A DNA stretch of 64,000 bases from Simiduia aestuariiviva (GTDB taxonomy: Bacteria; Pseudomonadota; Gammaproteobacteria; Pseudomonadales; Cellvibrionaceae), in NCBI RefSeq assembly GCF_014192475.1, contig NZ_JACHXZ010000002.1:106028-170027 (forward strand), in the 5' to 3' direction. The notes below the pieces were generated by a model. It was not told the origin of the DNA and searched no databases. It saw only the letters and a list, made by a program, of their open reading frames with translations. Positions within the stretch are counted from its first letter, which is position 1. Each line of letters starts with the position of its first letter. This document shows positions 45,951-55,709 of the stretch, piece after piece. A program made the position numbers and the translations under genes.

Positions 45951-46526
45951 GTGGATGACAACGTAAAGCAGCGCTTGGTGGGGGCAGTGGTATTGGCCTC
46001 CATCGCGGTCATTTTCTTTCCGAGCTTGTTTGACGAGCCAGATAACCGCTACATTGGTGGGCAGTCGCAAATCCCGCCGACACCGACCATTACCCCGCAG
46101 GTCATCGCCGATCCCGTGCGTCCCGATGCGATCGAGCCGGCCAAAGCGCCCGATCAAATGTATGCCTTGGTGGATGAGCCAGAAGCACCGGTAGAGGCAC
46201 CGGCCCCGGCGCCGAAGGAGGCGCCCAATGCATCTGCCCTCGAGGCGCCGGCAGTGGCACCGGGATTGAATGAGCAGGGGGTGCTGCGAGGCTGGGTTTT
46301 ACAGGTGGCCAGCTTTACCGAAAAATCCCGCGCTGACGACTTGCGCGAGCGATTAGAGGCGGCGGGTCACTCGGCGTTTGTGCGGCCGCTAGTAAACAGC
46401 AAGGGGCAGCAAGTGGTGCGCGTGTTCGTGGGGCCTAAGGCCGATAAAGCAACAATTCTAGCCCTCAAAAAAGAACTGGATGCGAGTTTGAAGGTGAATT
46501 CTCTGGTGAAAGAGTTCAAGCCCTAA
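45951..46526 (+). CDS. SPOR domain protein (DedD-like)
   Basis: A 191-residue membrane protein. It has a short cytoplasmic N-terminus, one membrane helix (RLVGAVVLASIAVIFFPSLF, ~8-27) and a Pro/Ala/Glu-rich periplasmic linker. A C-terminal SPOR domain (~110-190: GWVLQVASFTEKSRADDLRE, VRVFVGPKADKA) completes it. SPOR domains bind denuded peptidoglycan at the septum, and the layout and folC-cvpA neighbourhood match DedD of E. coli. The start is GTG 45951 with a poor ribosome-binding site. Confidence 0.88.
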   Translation: MDDNVKQRLVGAVVLASIAVIFFPSLFDEPDNRYIGGQSQIPPTPTITPQVIADPVRPDAIEPAKAPDQMYALVDEPEAPVEAPAPAPKEAPNASALEAPAVAPGLNEQGVLRGWVLQVASFTEKSRADDLRERLEAAGHSAFVRPLVNSKGQQVVRVFVGPKADKATILALKKELDASLKVNSLVKEFKP

Positions 46527-46629
46527 TCTTGGGCACCGAAATTTATCTACCGCTGCACCGGATCAGTTGTTAGAATGCGCGCCTCGAAACCCACCGCGTA
46601 CCCTTTGTACGATACCAAAGGAAACTTCC

Positions 46630-47148
46630 ATGAATTGGGCCGACTGGATGATCCTTGTGATCCTGCTTGTTTCCAGCGTCATCAGTATCTATCGAGGTTT
46701 TGTCAAAGAGGCGCTATCGCTGGTGGTCTGGGTACTGGCGATCTCCATTGCCCTCTGGTTTGACGATCGTCTAGCCCCCTTGCTGGAAGGCGTCTCTGAA
46801 ACCCCATCCGTCGTTCATTCTCTGGCCTTTGCGCTACTCTTTCTAGGCACCCTCGTAGTAGGGGCCATGGTCAACTATCTGATAAGCCAGCTCGTGAAAA
46901 TGACTGGGCTGACAGGTACCGACCGACTGTTCGGTATGTTTTTTGGATTGGCCCGCGGATTGGTGGTGGTGATGGCGCTGTTGATGTGGCTGCCTCACTT
47001 TTTACCCATCGATCAAGACCCTTGGTGGCAGGAGTCGCGTTTGATTCCGACGTTTTTGTCCTTTGAAGGGTGGGCCAAGCAATTGGCCAGTGACGCCGGC
47101 GACCTGTTAAGTCGGCTGTTTAGCGGCTACGGACAATTGCAGGGCTAG
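46630..47148 (+). CDS. cvpA: CvpA family inner-membrane protein
   Basis: A 172-residue protein with four predicted membrane helices (~5-27, 31-45, 63-88 and 105-122) and the family start MNWADWMILVILLVSSVISI. The conserved loop GFVKEALSLVVWV follows. CvpA was named for colicin V production and is linked to envelope stress resistance; its molecular role is unclear. ATG 46630 follows AAGGA eight bases upstream. It precedes purF, as in E. coli and Pseudomonas. Confidence 0.9.
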   Translation: MNWADWMILVILLVSSVISIYRGFVKEALSLVVWVLAISIALWFDDRLAPLLEGVSETPSVVHSLAFALLFLGTLVVGAMVNYLISQLVKMTGLTGTDRLFGMFFGLARGLVVVMALLMWLPHFLPIDQDPWWQESRLIPTFLSFEGWAKQLASDAGDLLSRLFSGYGQLQG

Positions 47149-47214
47149 CTCACTCATTGGGCAGCCGCGATATTTTTGTTTGATGAAGTAGCGTTTTAGC
47201 TAAGGTGAAGAACT

Positions 47215-48747
47215 ATGTGCGGTATTGTAGGAATAGTCGGTAAGAGTAACGTCAACACCCAGTTGTACGATGCGCTTACGATGCTTCAGCACCGAGGCCA
47301 GGACGCGGCAGGCATCGTGACCTGCCATGAGGGACGGCTCGCTCAGGTAAAGGCAAACGGGTTGGTGCGCGATGTATTTCGCACCAGTCACATGTTGCGT
47401 TTAATTGGCAACATGGGTATCGGCCACGTGCGCTATCCCACTGCAGGCAGCTCGGGCCCAGCATTGGCTCAGCCGTTTTATGTGAACTCACCCTACGGCA
47501 TTGCACTTGCCCACAATGGCAATCTCACCAACGCGGCAGAGGTCAGCGAGCACGTATTTCGCGCGGACCTGCGCCACATCAACACCGATTCCGATTCGGA
47601 AGTGCTGATCAACGTTTTAGCCCACGAACTGCATCGCCTTAACAAATTAACGCCCACAGCCGACGATTTTTTTAGCGCCGTTGAGGCGTTGCACGATCGC
47701 GTTAAAGGTGGCTATGCCGTAGTGGCTCTAATCGCCAACTACGGTGTGGTTGCATTTCGTGATCCGCACGGCATTCGGCCGCTGGTGTACGGTAAGCGCA
47801 CCACTGAAAAAGGCGACGAATATATGGTCGCCTCAGAGAGTGTTGCGCTCGATACCCTTGGTTTTACGTTGCTGGGCGATGTGGCTCCGGGCGAGGCAAT
47901 CTATATCAACATGCACGGACAATTGCATCGCCGCCAGTGCGCCAAAGCACCGTCACTGCGCCCGTGCATTTTTGAACACGTCTATTTTGCCCGTCCTGAT
48001 TCCATCATGGATGGTGTTTCGGTTTACAAGGCGCGCTTGCGTCAAGGCGAGAAGCTGGCCGATAAAATTTTGCGCGAAAATCCAGACCACGATATCGATG
48101 TGGTAGTGCCCATTCCCGATTCTTCCCGTGTTGCTGGGCAGGCATTGGCGCAAACTCTGGGCGTTAAATTCCGCGAAGGCTTGGTGAAAAACCGCTACAT
48201 TGGCCGCACGTTTATCATGCCGGGCCAACAGCAGCGCAGAAAATCTGTGCGCCAAAAGCTCAACACCATTGAGCTGGAATTTAAGGGCAAAAATGTGTTG
48301 CTGGTGGACGATTCCATCGTGCGCGGCACCACCTGTCAGCAAATTATTCAGATGGCGCGCGAAGCCGGCGCCAACAAAGTTTATTTTGCCTCCGCTGCAC
48401 CCGCTGTGGCCTTTCCAAACGTTTATGGCATCGATATGCCCTCGGCGCGGGAGTTGATTGCCCACGGCCGCAGCACGGAAGAAATCTGTCAAGAAATCGG
48501 TGCTGATTGGCTGGTGTATCAGGAGCTTGAGGATCTAATAGCGGCGTCCAGTGAAGGCAATCCAGAGGTGGCCGAATTCGACTGCTCCGTATTTACCGGT
48601 GAATACGTAACCGGCGATGTAGATGATGCCTATTTGGCAAGATTGGAAGCGGCGCGCAATGACGCAGCCAAAGCCGGTGATGTGAAAAACGCCATGGATG
48701 GTGACAGTGTCATCGGGCTGCACAACGACATGCATGAATTGGGCTGA
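47215..48747 (+). CDS. purF: Amidophosphoribosyltransferase
   Basis: A 510-residue enzyme for the first committed purine step, making phosphoribosylamine from PRPP and glutamine. After removal of Met1, Cys2 of [10 protein letters not shown] is the glutaminase nucleophile. [16 protein letters not shown] belongs to the glutaminase half and [18 protein letters not shown] is the PRPP loop. Length is standard for the E. coli type, which lacks an iron-sulphur cluster. It is followed 6 bases later by metZ. Confidence 0.98.
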   Translation: MCGIVGIVGKSNVNTQLYDALTMLQHRGQDAAGIVTCHEGRLAQVKANGLVRDVFRTSHMLRLIGNMGIGHVRYPTAGSSGPALAQPFYVNSPYGIALAHNGNLTNAAEVSEHVFRADLRHINTDSDSEVLINVLAHELHRLNKLTPTADDFFSAVEALHDRVKGGYAVVALIANYGVVAFRDPHGIRPLVYGKRTTEKGDEYMVASESVALDTLGFTLLGDVAPGEAIYINMHGQLHRRQCAKAPSLRPCIFEHVYFARPDSIMDGVSVYKARLRQGEKLADKILRENPDHDIDVVVPIPDSSRVAGQALAQTLGVKFREGLVKNRYIGRTFIMPGQQQRRKSVRQKLNTIELEFKGKNVLLVDDSIVRGTTCQQIIQMAREAGANKVYFASAAPAVAFPNVYGIDMPSARELIAHGRSTEEICQEIGADWLVYQELEDLIAASSEGNPEVAEFDCSVFTGEYVTGDVDDAYLARLEAARNDAAKAGDVKNAMDGDSVIGLHNDMHELG

Positions 48748-48753
48748 TCGACG

Positions 48754-49992
48754 ATGGCTAAAAAGGATTTAGGTTCTAAGGCCTACTTGGCGCAACAGCG
48801 AGAAATTCTCGATGAAGCGCTGGCAGATGCTGGGGGCGACACCTTGGCGGTGCGCGCGGGCCAGTTGCGCAGTCCAGAGGGCGAGCACGGAGAGGCCATG
48901 TTTTTGACCTCGAGTTATGTGTTCGATTCCGCACAAGCGGCGGCGGCGCGCTTTTCCGGGGACGATCCCGGCAACGTTTATTCGCGTTACACGAACCCCA
49001 CCGTGCGCTATTTTCAAGAGCGCATGGCGGCGCTAGAAGGGGGCGAAGCGGCGGTGGCTACGGCCTCGGGTATGGCCGCCATTCTGAGCACCTGTATGGC
49101 GCTATTGAAGGCCGGTGATCACGTCGTGTGTTCGCGCAGCGTGTTTGGTACTACCAATGCGCTGTTTAGCAAATACATGAGCAAACTCGGCATTACCACC
49201 ACATTTGTGACCCTGACAGATCTGAACAATTGGCAGGCGGCGCTGACACCGGCCACCAAGATGTTGTTTTTAGAGACACCATCCAACCCACTGTGTGAAG
49301 TGGCTGATATCGGCGCCATTGCTCGGCTCGCCCATGACCATGGCGCTGTGTTGGTGGTGGATAACTGCTTTTGCTCGCCAGCGCTGCAAAAGCCCCTAAG
49401 TCTAGGGGCGGATATTGTTGTGCACTCTGCCACTAAATATTTAGACGGTCAGGGCCGATGCGTGGGCGGCGTCGTGGTAGGGCAGCAAGCGCACATGGAT
49501 GAGGTGTTGGCCTTTGTCCGTACCGCGGGCCCGACGATGAGTGCCTTTAACGCCTGGGTGTTTGTGAAGGGATTGGAAACGCTGCGGCTGCGCATGGACG
49601 CCCATTGCGCCAGCGCCCAAGCCTTGGCTGAATGGCTGACTGAACAACCGCAGGTCGAGCAAGTTTACTATGCAGGGCTGCCGAGCCACCCGGGACACAA
49701 GCTGGCCAGTGTTCAACAGCGAGGCTTTGGTGGCGTGCTGTCTTTCAAAGTCAAAGGCGGCCGTGATGCAGCTTGGGCCTGTATCGATGCCACGCGCATA
49801 TTTAGCATTACCGCCAACCTGGGCGACGCCAAGAGCACCATCGTGCATCCGGCCACTACCACCCACGGCCGTCTCTCAGATAGCGACAAGGCCGAGGCGG
49901 GAATTACTGAAAATTTGATCCGTGTATCGGTAGGCCTAGAGGACATTGACGATTTAAAGGCCGATTTGCAACGGGGGCTGCATGTCCTTTAA
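48754..49992 (+). CDS. metZ: O-succinylhomoserine sulfhydrylase
   Basis: A 412-residue PLP enzyme of the Cys/Met-metabolism family. The PLP lysine is in HSATKYLDGQGRCVGGVVVG and other motifs are NVYSRYTNPTVRYFQERMAA and VDNCFCSPALQKP. Placement directly after purF and the sequence pattern match MetZ of pseudomonads, which makes homocysteine directly from O-succinylhomoserine and sulphide. MetB (cystathionine gamma-synthase) is the main alternative. Its last 11 bases overlap the next gene. Confidence 0.93.
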   Translation: MAKKDLGSKAYLAQQREILDEALADAGGDTLAVRAGQLRSPEGEHGEAMFLTSSYVFDSAQAAAARFSGDDPGNVYSRYTNPTVRYFQERMAALEGGEAAVATASGMAAILSTCMALLKAGDHVVCSRSVFGTTNALFSKYMSKLGITTTFVTLTDLNNWQAALTPATKMLFLETPSNPLCEVADIGAIARLAHDHGAVLVVDNCFCSPALQKPLSLGADIVVHSATKYLDGQGRCVGGVVVGQQAHMDEVLAFVRTAGPTMSAFNAWVFVKGLETLRLRMDAHCASAQALAEWLTEQPQVEQVYYAGLPSHPGHKLASVQQRGFGGVLSFKVKGGRDAAWACIDATRIFSITANLGDAKSTIVHPATTTHGRLSDSDKAEAGITENLIRVSVGLEDIDDLKADLQRGLHVL

Positions 49993-50920
49993 CGATATGC
50001 TGGAGCCCGTGGCCAACGCCTGCGAACAAATCGCTGGCGTGCTGCTTGGCAAAGACCAGCAGATCAAGTTAGCCATGACCTGTTTGATCGCGCGCGGGCA
50101 TCTGCTGATCGAAGACTTGCCGGGCATGGGCAAGACCACCTTGGCGCACGCCCTGTCGCAGGTGTTAGGGCTGTCCTACCAGCGCATTCAATTTACCTCG
50201 GACCTGTTGCCGGCAGATATTCTCGGGGTCTCCGTTTTCAATCAGAGCGAAGGGAATTTCACCTTTCACCCAGGGCCCGTGTTTTCGCAGGTTTTGCTGG
50301 CCGATGAAATTAATCGGTCGACGCCAAAAACCCAAAGTGCGCTGTTAGAGGCCATGGAAGAGGGGCAGGTGACAACGGACGGTGAAACCCGCAAGTTACC
50401 GGACCCGTTTTTCGTGATTGCGACCCAAAATCCGCTGTCTCAGGCCGGTACCTTTCACTTGCCTGAGTCACAATTGGATCGGTTTCTGATGCGCATCAGC
50501 TTGGGCTACCCCTCAGATGCGGCCGAGCGCGCACTGTTCCTGGGTGAGGATAGCCGGGTTTTGTTGGCGCGCATGAAGCCCGCGTTGACCATTGCCCAAC
50601 TGAACACCTTGCGTGCCAAGACTGCGGAAGTTAAAGCGTCAGAGGCAGTTCTAGACTACCTGCAGCGGTTGGTGAATCACACTCGCAGCGCGCCGCAATA
50701 CAGCTATGGCCTTTCTCCTCGCGGTGCCTTAGCGCTGTTAAAAGCCGCAAAAACCTGGGCCTTGCTGCACAAGCGTAAATACCTGGTCCCCGAAGATCTG
50801 CAAACCCTGTTCGGCCCGGTGGTTGCCCATCGCGTAAAAGGCATGGGCGAACAGGGCGACAATCAGGGCGATCTGCTAGCTCAGCTCACGCTCGACGCGG
50901 TGGATGTGCTGCAGGGCTAA
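49982..50920 (+). CDS. MoxR family AAA+ ATPase
   Basis: A 312-residue AAA+ ATPase. Walker A is EDLPGMGKTTLAHALSQ, Walker B is VLLADEINRSTPKTQSALLE, and sensor 1 lies in FFVIATQNPLSQAGTFHLPE. The C-terminal lid follows. MoxR ATPases act as chaperones with DUF58 and transglutaminase-type partners, both encoded just downstream. The ATG at 49982 overlaps metZ by 11 bases. The client is unknown. Confidence 0.93.
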   Translation: MSFNDMLEPVANACEQIAGVLLGKDQQIKLAMTCLIARGHLLIEDLPGMGKTTLAHALSQVLGLSYQRIQFTSDLLPADILGVSVFNQSEGNFTFHPGPVFSQVLLADEINRSTPKTQSALLEAMEEGQVTTDGETRKLPDPFFVIATQNPLSQAGTFHLPESQLDRFLMRISLGYPSDAAERALFLGEDSRVLLARMKPALTIAQLNTLRAKTAEVKASEAVLDYLQRLVNHTRSAPQYSYGLSPRGALALLKAAKTWALLHKRKYLVPEDLQTLFGPVVAHRVKGMGEQGDNQGDLLAQLTLDAVDVLQG

Positions 50921-51009
50921 TACTGGCCCCCCTATAATGCGCTATACCTGTAGGTGTGCCCTGTGTTCAATGACTGCGCCGGGCCCGCATAATTACAGGG
51001 AGCTCACTT

Positions 51010-51855
51010 ATGTCAGCGGCGTTATTTGGTCAATTCTTACTTGAGCAAGAACGTATCAACGTGGAGCAATTCCACACCGCGCTTGCGCACCTACGCCGTA
51101 AAAATAAATCCTTAGGTGAATTAGCTGTCGATAGTCGTTTGATGACTGAGCGAGAGGTCGCCCAGCTCAATCGAGAGCAGCGAAATACCGATTTAATGCT
51201 AGGTGAGCTGGCTGTACATGCCGGTCTGCTAACGGAGCCGGATCTCGAAAGACTGTTGATACTGCAACAGGCAACGCGCGTAAATTTAACCGATGTGTTA
51301 GTTGAGTTGGGTTACATTGGCGAATCGCTGGCGGCAGAATTGACGCGTGATTTTTCCGCACAGCAGCGGGCGTCGCGCACTCAGTGCGAGCGCGAACTTA
51401 AACAAATACCACAGTCGGAATCATTGCAGCTGTGTTTGAATGAACTGATAAAAAGCTTGCAGCGCATTTGCCGGCAGAGTGTGGTGATCCAGAGGGTTTA
51501 TAGTCGTCGAGAGTTACAAAAACGACTCCCCTACGTGGTGTTGCAGCAGGTATCGGGTGATTTTCATTTTCATTTTGGCATGGCGCTGGCCGCTCAGCAG
51601 GTTCAACGCATCTCCAGCTCACTGAGCGGTGAGCCCATTGCTGAGGGCTACATTCCCGTGGCGGCGATGGAGCGTTTTTCAGACATCGTTATTCAAAATG
51701 CATGTGAAAAATTTGTTCTACAAGGCCGAAAATCCAGCGCAGATAAGCCCAAGGCATTCTTTGTGGGCGATCACATGCCCGCCTGTAAAGATTTAATTGG
51801 CGTTCAAATGCGCTCTGATGACGGCGATTTTGACGCTGTATTTTTTGCATCCTGA
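51010..51855 (+). CDS. Unusual protein: MshEN-like helical repeats plus a CheX-like region
   Basis: A 281-residue protein of unclear family. Residues ~1-115 contain three similar helical units, each with an L-G-E-L-A or similar core (SLGELAVDSRLMTEREVAQL; LGELAVHAGLLTEPDLERLL; LTDVLVELGYIGESLAAEL), like the MshEN/GspE N-terminal fold. Residues ~165-280 (HFHFGMALAAQQVQRISSSL, then ERFSDIVIQNACEKFVLQG) resemble a CheX/CheC-type phosphatase fold with the usual E-x-x-N read as D-I-V-I-Q-N. MshEN domains can bind cyclic-di-GMP, but the critical residues cannot be confirmed here. It sits between moxR and the DUF58 gene, not a usual member of that operon. Confidence 0.6.
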   Translation: MSAALFGQFLLEQERINVEQFHTALAHLRRKNKSLGELAVDSRLMTEREVAQLNREQRNTDLMLGELAVHAGLLTEPDLERLLILQQATRVNLTDVLVELGYIGESLAAELTRDFSAQQRASRTQCERELKQIPQSESLQLCLNELIKSLQRICRQSVVIQRVYSRRELQKRLPYVVLQQVSGDFHFHFGMALAAQQVQRISSSLSGEPIAEGYIPVAAMERFSDIVIQNACEKFVLQGRKSSADKPKAFFVGDHMPACKDLIGVQMRSDDGDFDAVFFAS

Positions 51856-51970
51856 GCACCCGTAAATCCCTCCTTGGTGATATGGTGGGCGTGATTTAGT
51901 ATCTGAGTACTTCTCCTTGGCAGCCTGGCTACGGTGGCCACGCTTCTTTAATTACGTAGATGTGGGTTTT

Positions 51971-52948
51971 ATGTTGAGTGCATTTTCGGCGGCGTTGCAA
52001 AGACGTTTCCGCAATTGGGTTAACCGTCGCATCCGACCTGCGCGTACGGTCACGTTAGGGCAGCGCAATTTATTCATTTTTCCCTCCGCGAGTGGCTGGG
52101 CTTATATTTTTACGCTGCTGCTTTTGTGGGTGCTGGGCACCAATTACGAAAACTCGCTGATCCTAGGCTTGGCATTTTTGCTGCTGAGCGTATTCGTAGT
52201 TGCCATCTTGCACACCTATCACAATTTAGCGGCTCTGCGATTAACATTAGGTGAGGTTAAGCCTGTATTTGTAGGCGAGCGCGCAGCTTTCCGCGTGCGT
52301 ATTCAATGCAAAGCGGGCAGTGGCAAGGGGCAGGTACTGAACGTTGGTTGGCGCAATGAGCCGTGCATATCACTGAGTTTAACGGGGGACGAGCAAGATG
52401 TGGAACTCTGGGCCCAAAGTGACCGTCGCGGCTGGCTGCATCCAGGGCGATTAAAACTTGAGAGTGTGTTTCCTCTGGGTATTTTGCGTTGTTGGACCTG
52501 GCTGGATTTGGACGCTAAGGCATTGGTATACCCAAGACCTATCGCGAGTGAGCAAGCGCCTTGGGCGGACGCAGAGGGAGAGCTAGATGCCCACTTTCAG
52601 CGCGCGGGCAGCGATGACTTTGTCGGACTCGAAAGCTACCAGCCCGGGCAATCATTGCGACGCATTGCCTGGAAGCAGTTTGCTCGGGGGCAGGGCCTGA
52701 TGCTGAAACAGTTTGCCCAGTCAGAGGGGCAGGCTCAGGCACTTGATTGGCATTTTTTTGAAGGCATGGATACAGAGAACCGGCTCAGTCGCCTGTGCCA
52801 TTGGGTGCTTTATTTGGATCAGCGAGGGCTGCCTTTTTCGTTGGCATTACCGGGCCAGGTGATTCCGATGGGGCAGGGCGATTCCCATAGAGACCGGTGC
52901 TTAACCCGATTGGCTTTATACGGGCTGGAGACACGCAGTGCTGATTGA
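51971..52948 (+). CDS. DUF58 domain protein
   Basis: A 325-residue membrane protein. Two membrane helices near residues 38-75 (AYIFTLLLLWVLGTNYENSL, then LGLAFLLLSVFVVAIL) are followed by a soluble part. The DUF58 signature appears as FVGLESYQPGQSLRRIAWKQFARG. DUF58 proteins go with MoxR ATPases and are thought to have a von Willebrand A-like fold; their function is not settled. ATG 51971 is used, because the longer frame from TTG 51917 adds an atypical N-terminus. Its end overlaps the transglutaminase gene by 11 bases. Confidence 0.88.
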   Translation: MLSAFSAALQRRFRNWVNRRIRPARTVTLGQRNLFIFPSASGWAYIFTLLLLWVLGTNYENSLILGLAFLLLSVFVVAILHTYHNLAALRLTLGEVKPVFVGERAAFRVRIQCKAGSGKGQVLNVGWRNEPCISLSLTGDEQDVELWAQSDRRGWLHPGRLKLESVFPLGILRCWTWLDLDAKALVYPRPIASEQAPWADAEGELDAHFQRAGSDDFVGLESYQPGQSLRRIAWKQFARGQGLMLKQFAQSEGQAQALDWHFFEGMDTENRLSRLCHWVLYLDQRGLPFSLALPGQVIPMGQGDSHRDRCLTRLALYGLETRSAD

Positions 52949-54974
52949 GCAGATCCCCCGCAACAGTCAACTGTGGCTATTTTTCGCGCTGTTGTGGGCA
53001 CTGGCGCCACACACAAGTCATCTGCCCGTTTGGGTCTTGGGTGCAGGCGCGGTGATCTTGATCTGGCGCTGGCAAATTTATTTGGGGCGCTGGGCGATGC
53101 CCGGTCGACTGATTAAAACGCTGTTGGTGTTGGTCTGCGCGTTTGGTATTTGGCGTGGCTATGGCAGTTGGCGCGGCGTAGAGCCCATGACCGGATTGCT
53201 GTTGGTGGGCATGTTGCTCAAGTTGCTGGAGATGCGGCATCGGCGCGACGCGCTCCTGGTGGTGTTCCTTGGCTATTTTGCCGCGGCAGCCCAACTACTT
53301 TTCGCGCAATTAATATTTGAAACCCTGTACTGCACGCTCACATTTTGGTGGCTTTTAACGGCGCAGCAACTGCTGTTTAGTGGCCCCACAGCGGGGGTAA
53401 AGCCAGCCCTGCGGCGCAGTGGCGTGATGTTGCTGCAGGCCCTGCCAGTGATGGTCGCGCTCTTTTTAGTGTTGCCGCGCACGGGGCCCCTGTGGGCCAT
53501 GCCCATGCAAAATCACGCCGCACGCACGGGTATTAGCGATTCCATGTCGCCGGGTGATGTGGTCGATTTAACCAAGTCTGGCAAGTTGGCATTTCGCGTG
53601 AATTTCGATGGGGCGGTGCCGCCGCCGGAGGCCCGGTATTGGCGTGGAATCGTGTTGAGTGAATTTGATGGGCGCACATGGCGGGCGCGCAATTACGATT
53701 TTAATCCCGGTGGTCGCGGCGTCGATCGGTCGAATCAAGCGCCATCGAGTTGGCGCTTGCTGCCCGAGGCAGCCCGTCAAGGTGCGCCTCGCTACCGCTA
53801 TCAAGTGCTTATGGAACCTAGCCACCGCACATGGTTGTTTACCCTGGGCGTGCCCCTGTCCGTTGAGTCCAATAAGCGTTGGTCGATTACTATTGATCAG
53901 ACCGTGCGCACGTTGCTGCCCATTGCTGATCGTCAGCGATTTGAATTTTATACCGTGGATATGCCGGTGGTTGCTGAACAGCTGCATCCATTTGTGCAGC
54001 GTCACTATTTATCCTTGCCGCCTAGGGTGAACCCACGCACGCGGGCATTGGCCGATCAGTGGCGTGCCACCGGGCTCAGTAAACAAGCGCTGATCGCGCG
54101 TTTTGAAAATATGATCCAAGAGCGATTTATTTATACGTTGCAGCCGCCGGCCTTGGGTGAGCACAGTGTCGATGAGTTTTTGTTTCAAACCCAGCAAGGG
54201 TTTTGTGAACACTTTGCCAGCAGCTTTGTTTTTTTCGCGCGCGCCGCGGGTATTCCTGCGCGCGTAGTGACCGGCTATCAGGGCGGGGAGTTAGGCCTAG
54301 CTGGCGACTATTTGCTGGTCCATCAAATGGACGCTCACGCGTGGGCTGAAGTGTGGATTAACGGTGAGTGGTTGCGCGTAGATCCCACTGCGGCAGTGGC
54401 CCCAAGCCGCATTCGCAGCGGCCTGCGCGCAGCCATGCAAAATAATGCGGATCTTTTGGGCGACCCCCTGTCGCTCATGCGCTACAGCCACATTAACTGG
54501 TTGAATCAAGCGCGCTTGCAATGGGAGGAGGTCAACTACCGGTGGCAGAGTATGGTGGTCGGGTTTGATGGTGACCGGCAGTCTGCAGTTTTGGAAAAAT
54601 TATTGGGCGGTATGGAGCCCTGGCGTATCGGCGTATTTTTACTGCTGGCGGCGGGCGCGCCGCTAGCATTATTGGCCCTGTGGTTGGCGTGGTGTAATCG
54701 ATCCGAGCCGCTGCCGCCGCTGTTGCGGTTATTGCGCCGCATTGAGCGCAAAACCGGTATTGAGCGTGCGCCCGGTGAGCCTGTGGGCCAGTATTTTGCG
54801 CGAGTAGAGCGCTTGTTACCCGAGCAAACGCGACTGTGGCAACAGTTTTCGGCGCTGTTTGAGCGCGGTTTGTACGATGATAAAAATGCCGAGGCGGTGC
54901 GTTTAATAAAGGCGCAACTGGCGCGGATTAAGCGCCAGTCAGCTGGTGGCGAAAAGCCAATAAACTCGCCGTAA
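52938..54974 (+). CDS. TgpA-like membrane transglutaminase/protease-fold protein
   Basis: A 678-residue protein like TgpA of Pseudomonas aeruginosa. The N-terminal part has about six membrane helices (residues ~10-180). A periplasmic domain follows with a papain-like transglutaminase fold: C423 (QQGFCEHFASSFVFFARAAG), H467 (MDAHAWAEVW) and D482 (RVDPTAAV). One more membrane helix (~560-580) and a cytoplasmic tail complete it. Start GTG 52938 overlaps the DUF58 gene, showing tight coupling in the moxR-DUF58-tgpA operon. The substrate is unknown. Its 3' end overlaps the convergent SPOUT gene by 47 bases. Confidence 0.9.
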   Translation: MLIEQIPRNSQLWLFFALLWALAPHTSHLPVWVLGAGAVILIWRWQIYLGRWAMPGRLIKTLLVLVCAFGIWRGYGSWRGVEPMTGLLLVGMLLKLLEMRHRRDALLVVFLGYFAAAAQLLFAQLIFETLYCTLTFWWLLTAQQLLFSGPTAGVKPALRRSGVMLLQALPVMVALFLVLPRTGPLWAMPMQNHAARTGISDSMSPGDVVDLTKSGKLAFRVNFDGAVPPPEARYWRGIVLSEFDGRTWRARNYDFNPGGRGVDRSNQAPSSWRLLPEAARQGAPRYRYQVLMEPSHRTWLFTLGVPLSVESNKRWSITIDQTVRTLLPIADRQRFEFYTVDMPVVAEQLHPFVQRHYLSLPPRVNPRTRALADQWRATGLSKQALIARFENMIQERFIYTLQPPALGEHSVDEFLFQTQQGFCEHFASSFVFFARAAGIPARVVTGYQGGELGLAGDYLLVHQMDAHAWAEVWINGEWLRVDPTAAVAPSRIRSGLRAAMQNNADLLGDPLSLMRYSHINWLNQARLQWEEVNYRWQSMVVGFDGDRQSAVLEKLLGGMEPWRIGVFLLLAAGAPLALLALWLAWCNRSEPLPPLLRLLRRIERKTGIERAPGEPVGQYFARVERLLPEQTRLWQQFSALFERGLYDDKNAEAVRLIKAQLARIKRQSAGGEKPINSP

Positions 54975-55704
54975 TGGCGACGTTCAATGATTCCACCCCA
55001 TTTGCCATGGGAATGCGGAGGTTGTGATCGGCGAGTGCTTGCACCGCCGATGAAACACCGTGAGTTTCGTTGCCCAGTACAAAAATGGTGGGTGCAAGCG
55101 CCTGAAATTCACCCAAACTTTGGCGGGCGTGTGATGACAAGCCGCACACTTTGGCACCGGCTGCTTGAAAATTCTGGAGCGCTGCCGCCAGGTCATCGCA
55201 CCGTAAAATTGGGCAACGAAACAGCGCGCCGGCGCTGGCTTTAATCACCAGTGGGTCGATTTGCGCGCAGCCCTTTTTGGGCAGTAACACCCCGGCAATG
55301 CCGCTCGCGGCGACCGTGCGCAAAATCATGCCTAGATTTTGCGGGTTGGTGATGCCATCGAGTGCCAGAAGTTCGTACTGATTAGGGGCTGTCTTTAGAA
55401 AATCTTCATAGGCTCGGTAGCCACCCAGCACTAAATCTACAGCCACGCCCTGATCCTGTTTGCCATTGCGCGAAATCCGCGACAGTGCCTGCTTGCTGTG
55501 ATAACAAATTTCCGCGTTGTGGCGTTGTGCAATGGCCACTATGTCATCGAGGATCGCAGCCGATTTGTTGCTGTCGGCCAAGTGCAGTCGATGGATTTGA
55601 ATGCCCGGTTGTTGCAGCGCTTCGAGCACAGGCTTGCGGCCGTAAATCGTGAGCAATTGATCGTAAAACTGTTTGCGCTGTTGGTATTCTTCGGAATCGT
55701 TCAT
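54928..55704 (-). CDS. TrmH-family (SPOUT) RNA 2'-O-methyltransferase
   Basis: A 258-residue SPOUT methyltransferase. An N-terminal substrate-binding part (IYGRKPVLEALQQPGIQIHR) resembles the L30e-like domain of RlmB. Knot motifs follow in order: LDGITNPQNLGMILRTVAAS, FVLGNETHGVS and IPMANGVESLNVAITASLL. RlmB (23S rRNA Gm2251) is the nearest named relative, but the divergence means the target is not certain. It starts 5 bases after the DUF2520 gene stop on the same strand, so the two form an operon. Confidence 0.88.
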   Translation of the reverse strand: MNDSEEYQQRKQFYDQLLTIYGRKPVLEALQQPGIQIHRLHLADSNKSAAILDDIVAIAQRHNAEICYHSKQALSRISRNGKQDQGVAVDLVLGGYRAYEDFLKTAPNQYELLALDGITNPQNLGMILRTVAASGIAGVLLPKKGCAQIDPLVIKASAGALFRCPILRCDDLAAALQNFQAAGAKVCGLSSHARQSLGEFQALAPTIFVLGNETHGVSSAVQALADHNLRIPMANGVESLNVAITASLLAFRHQLTGA

Positions 55705-55709
55705 GGCAT

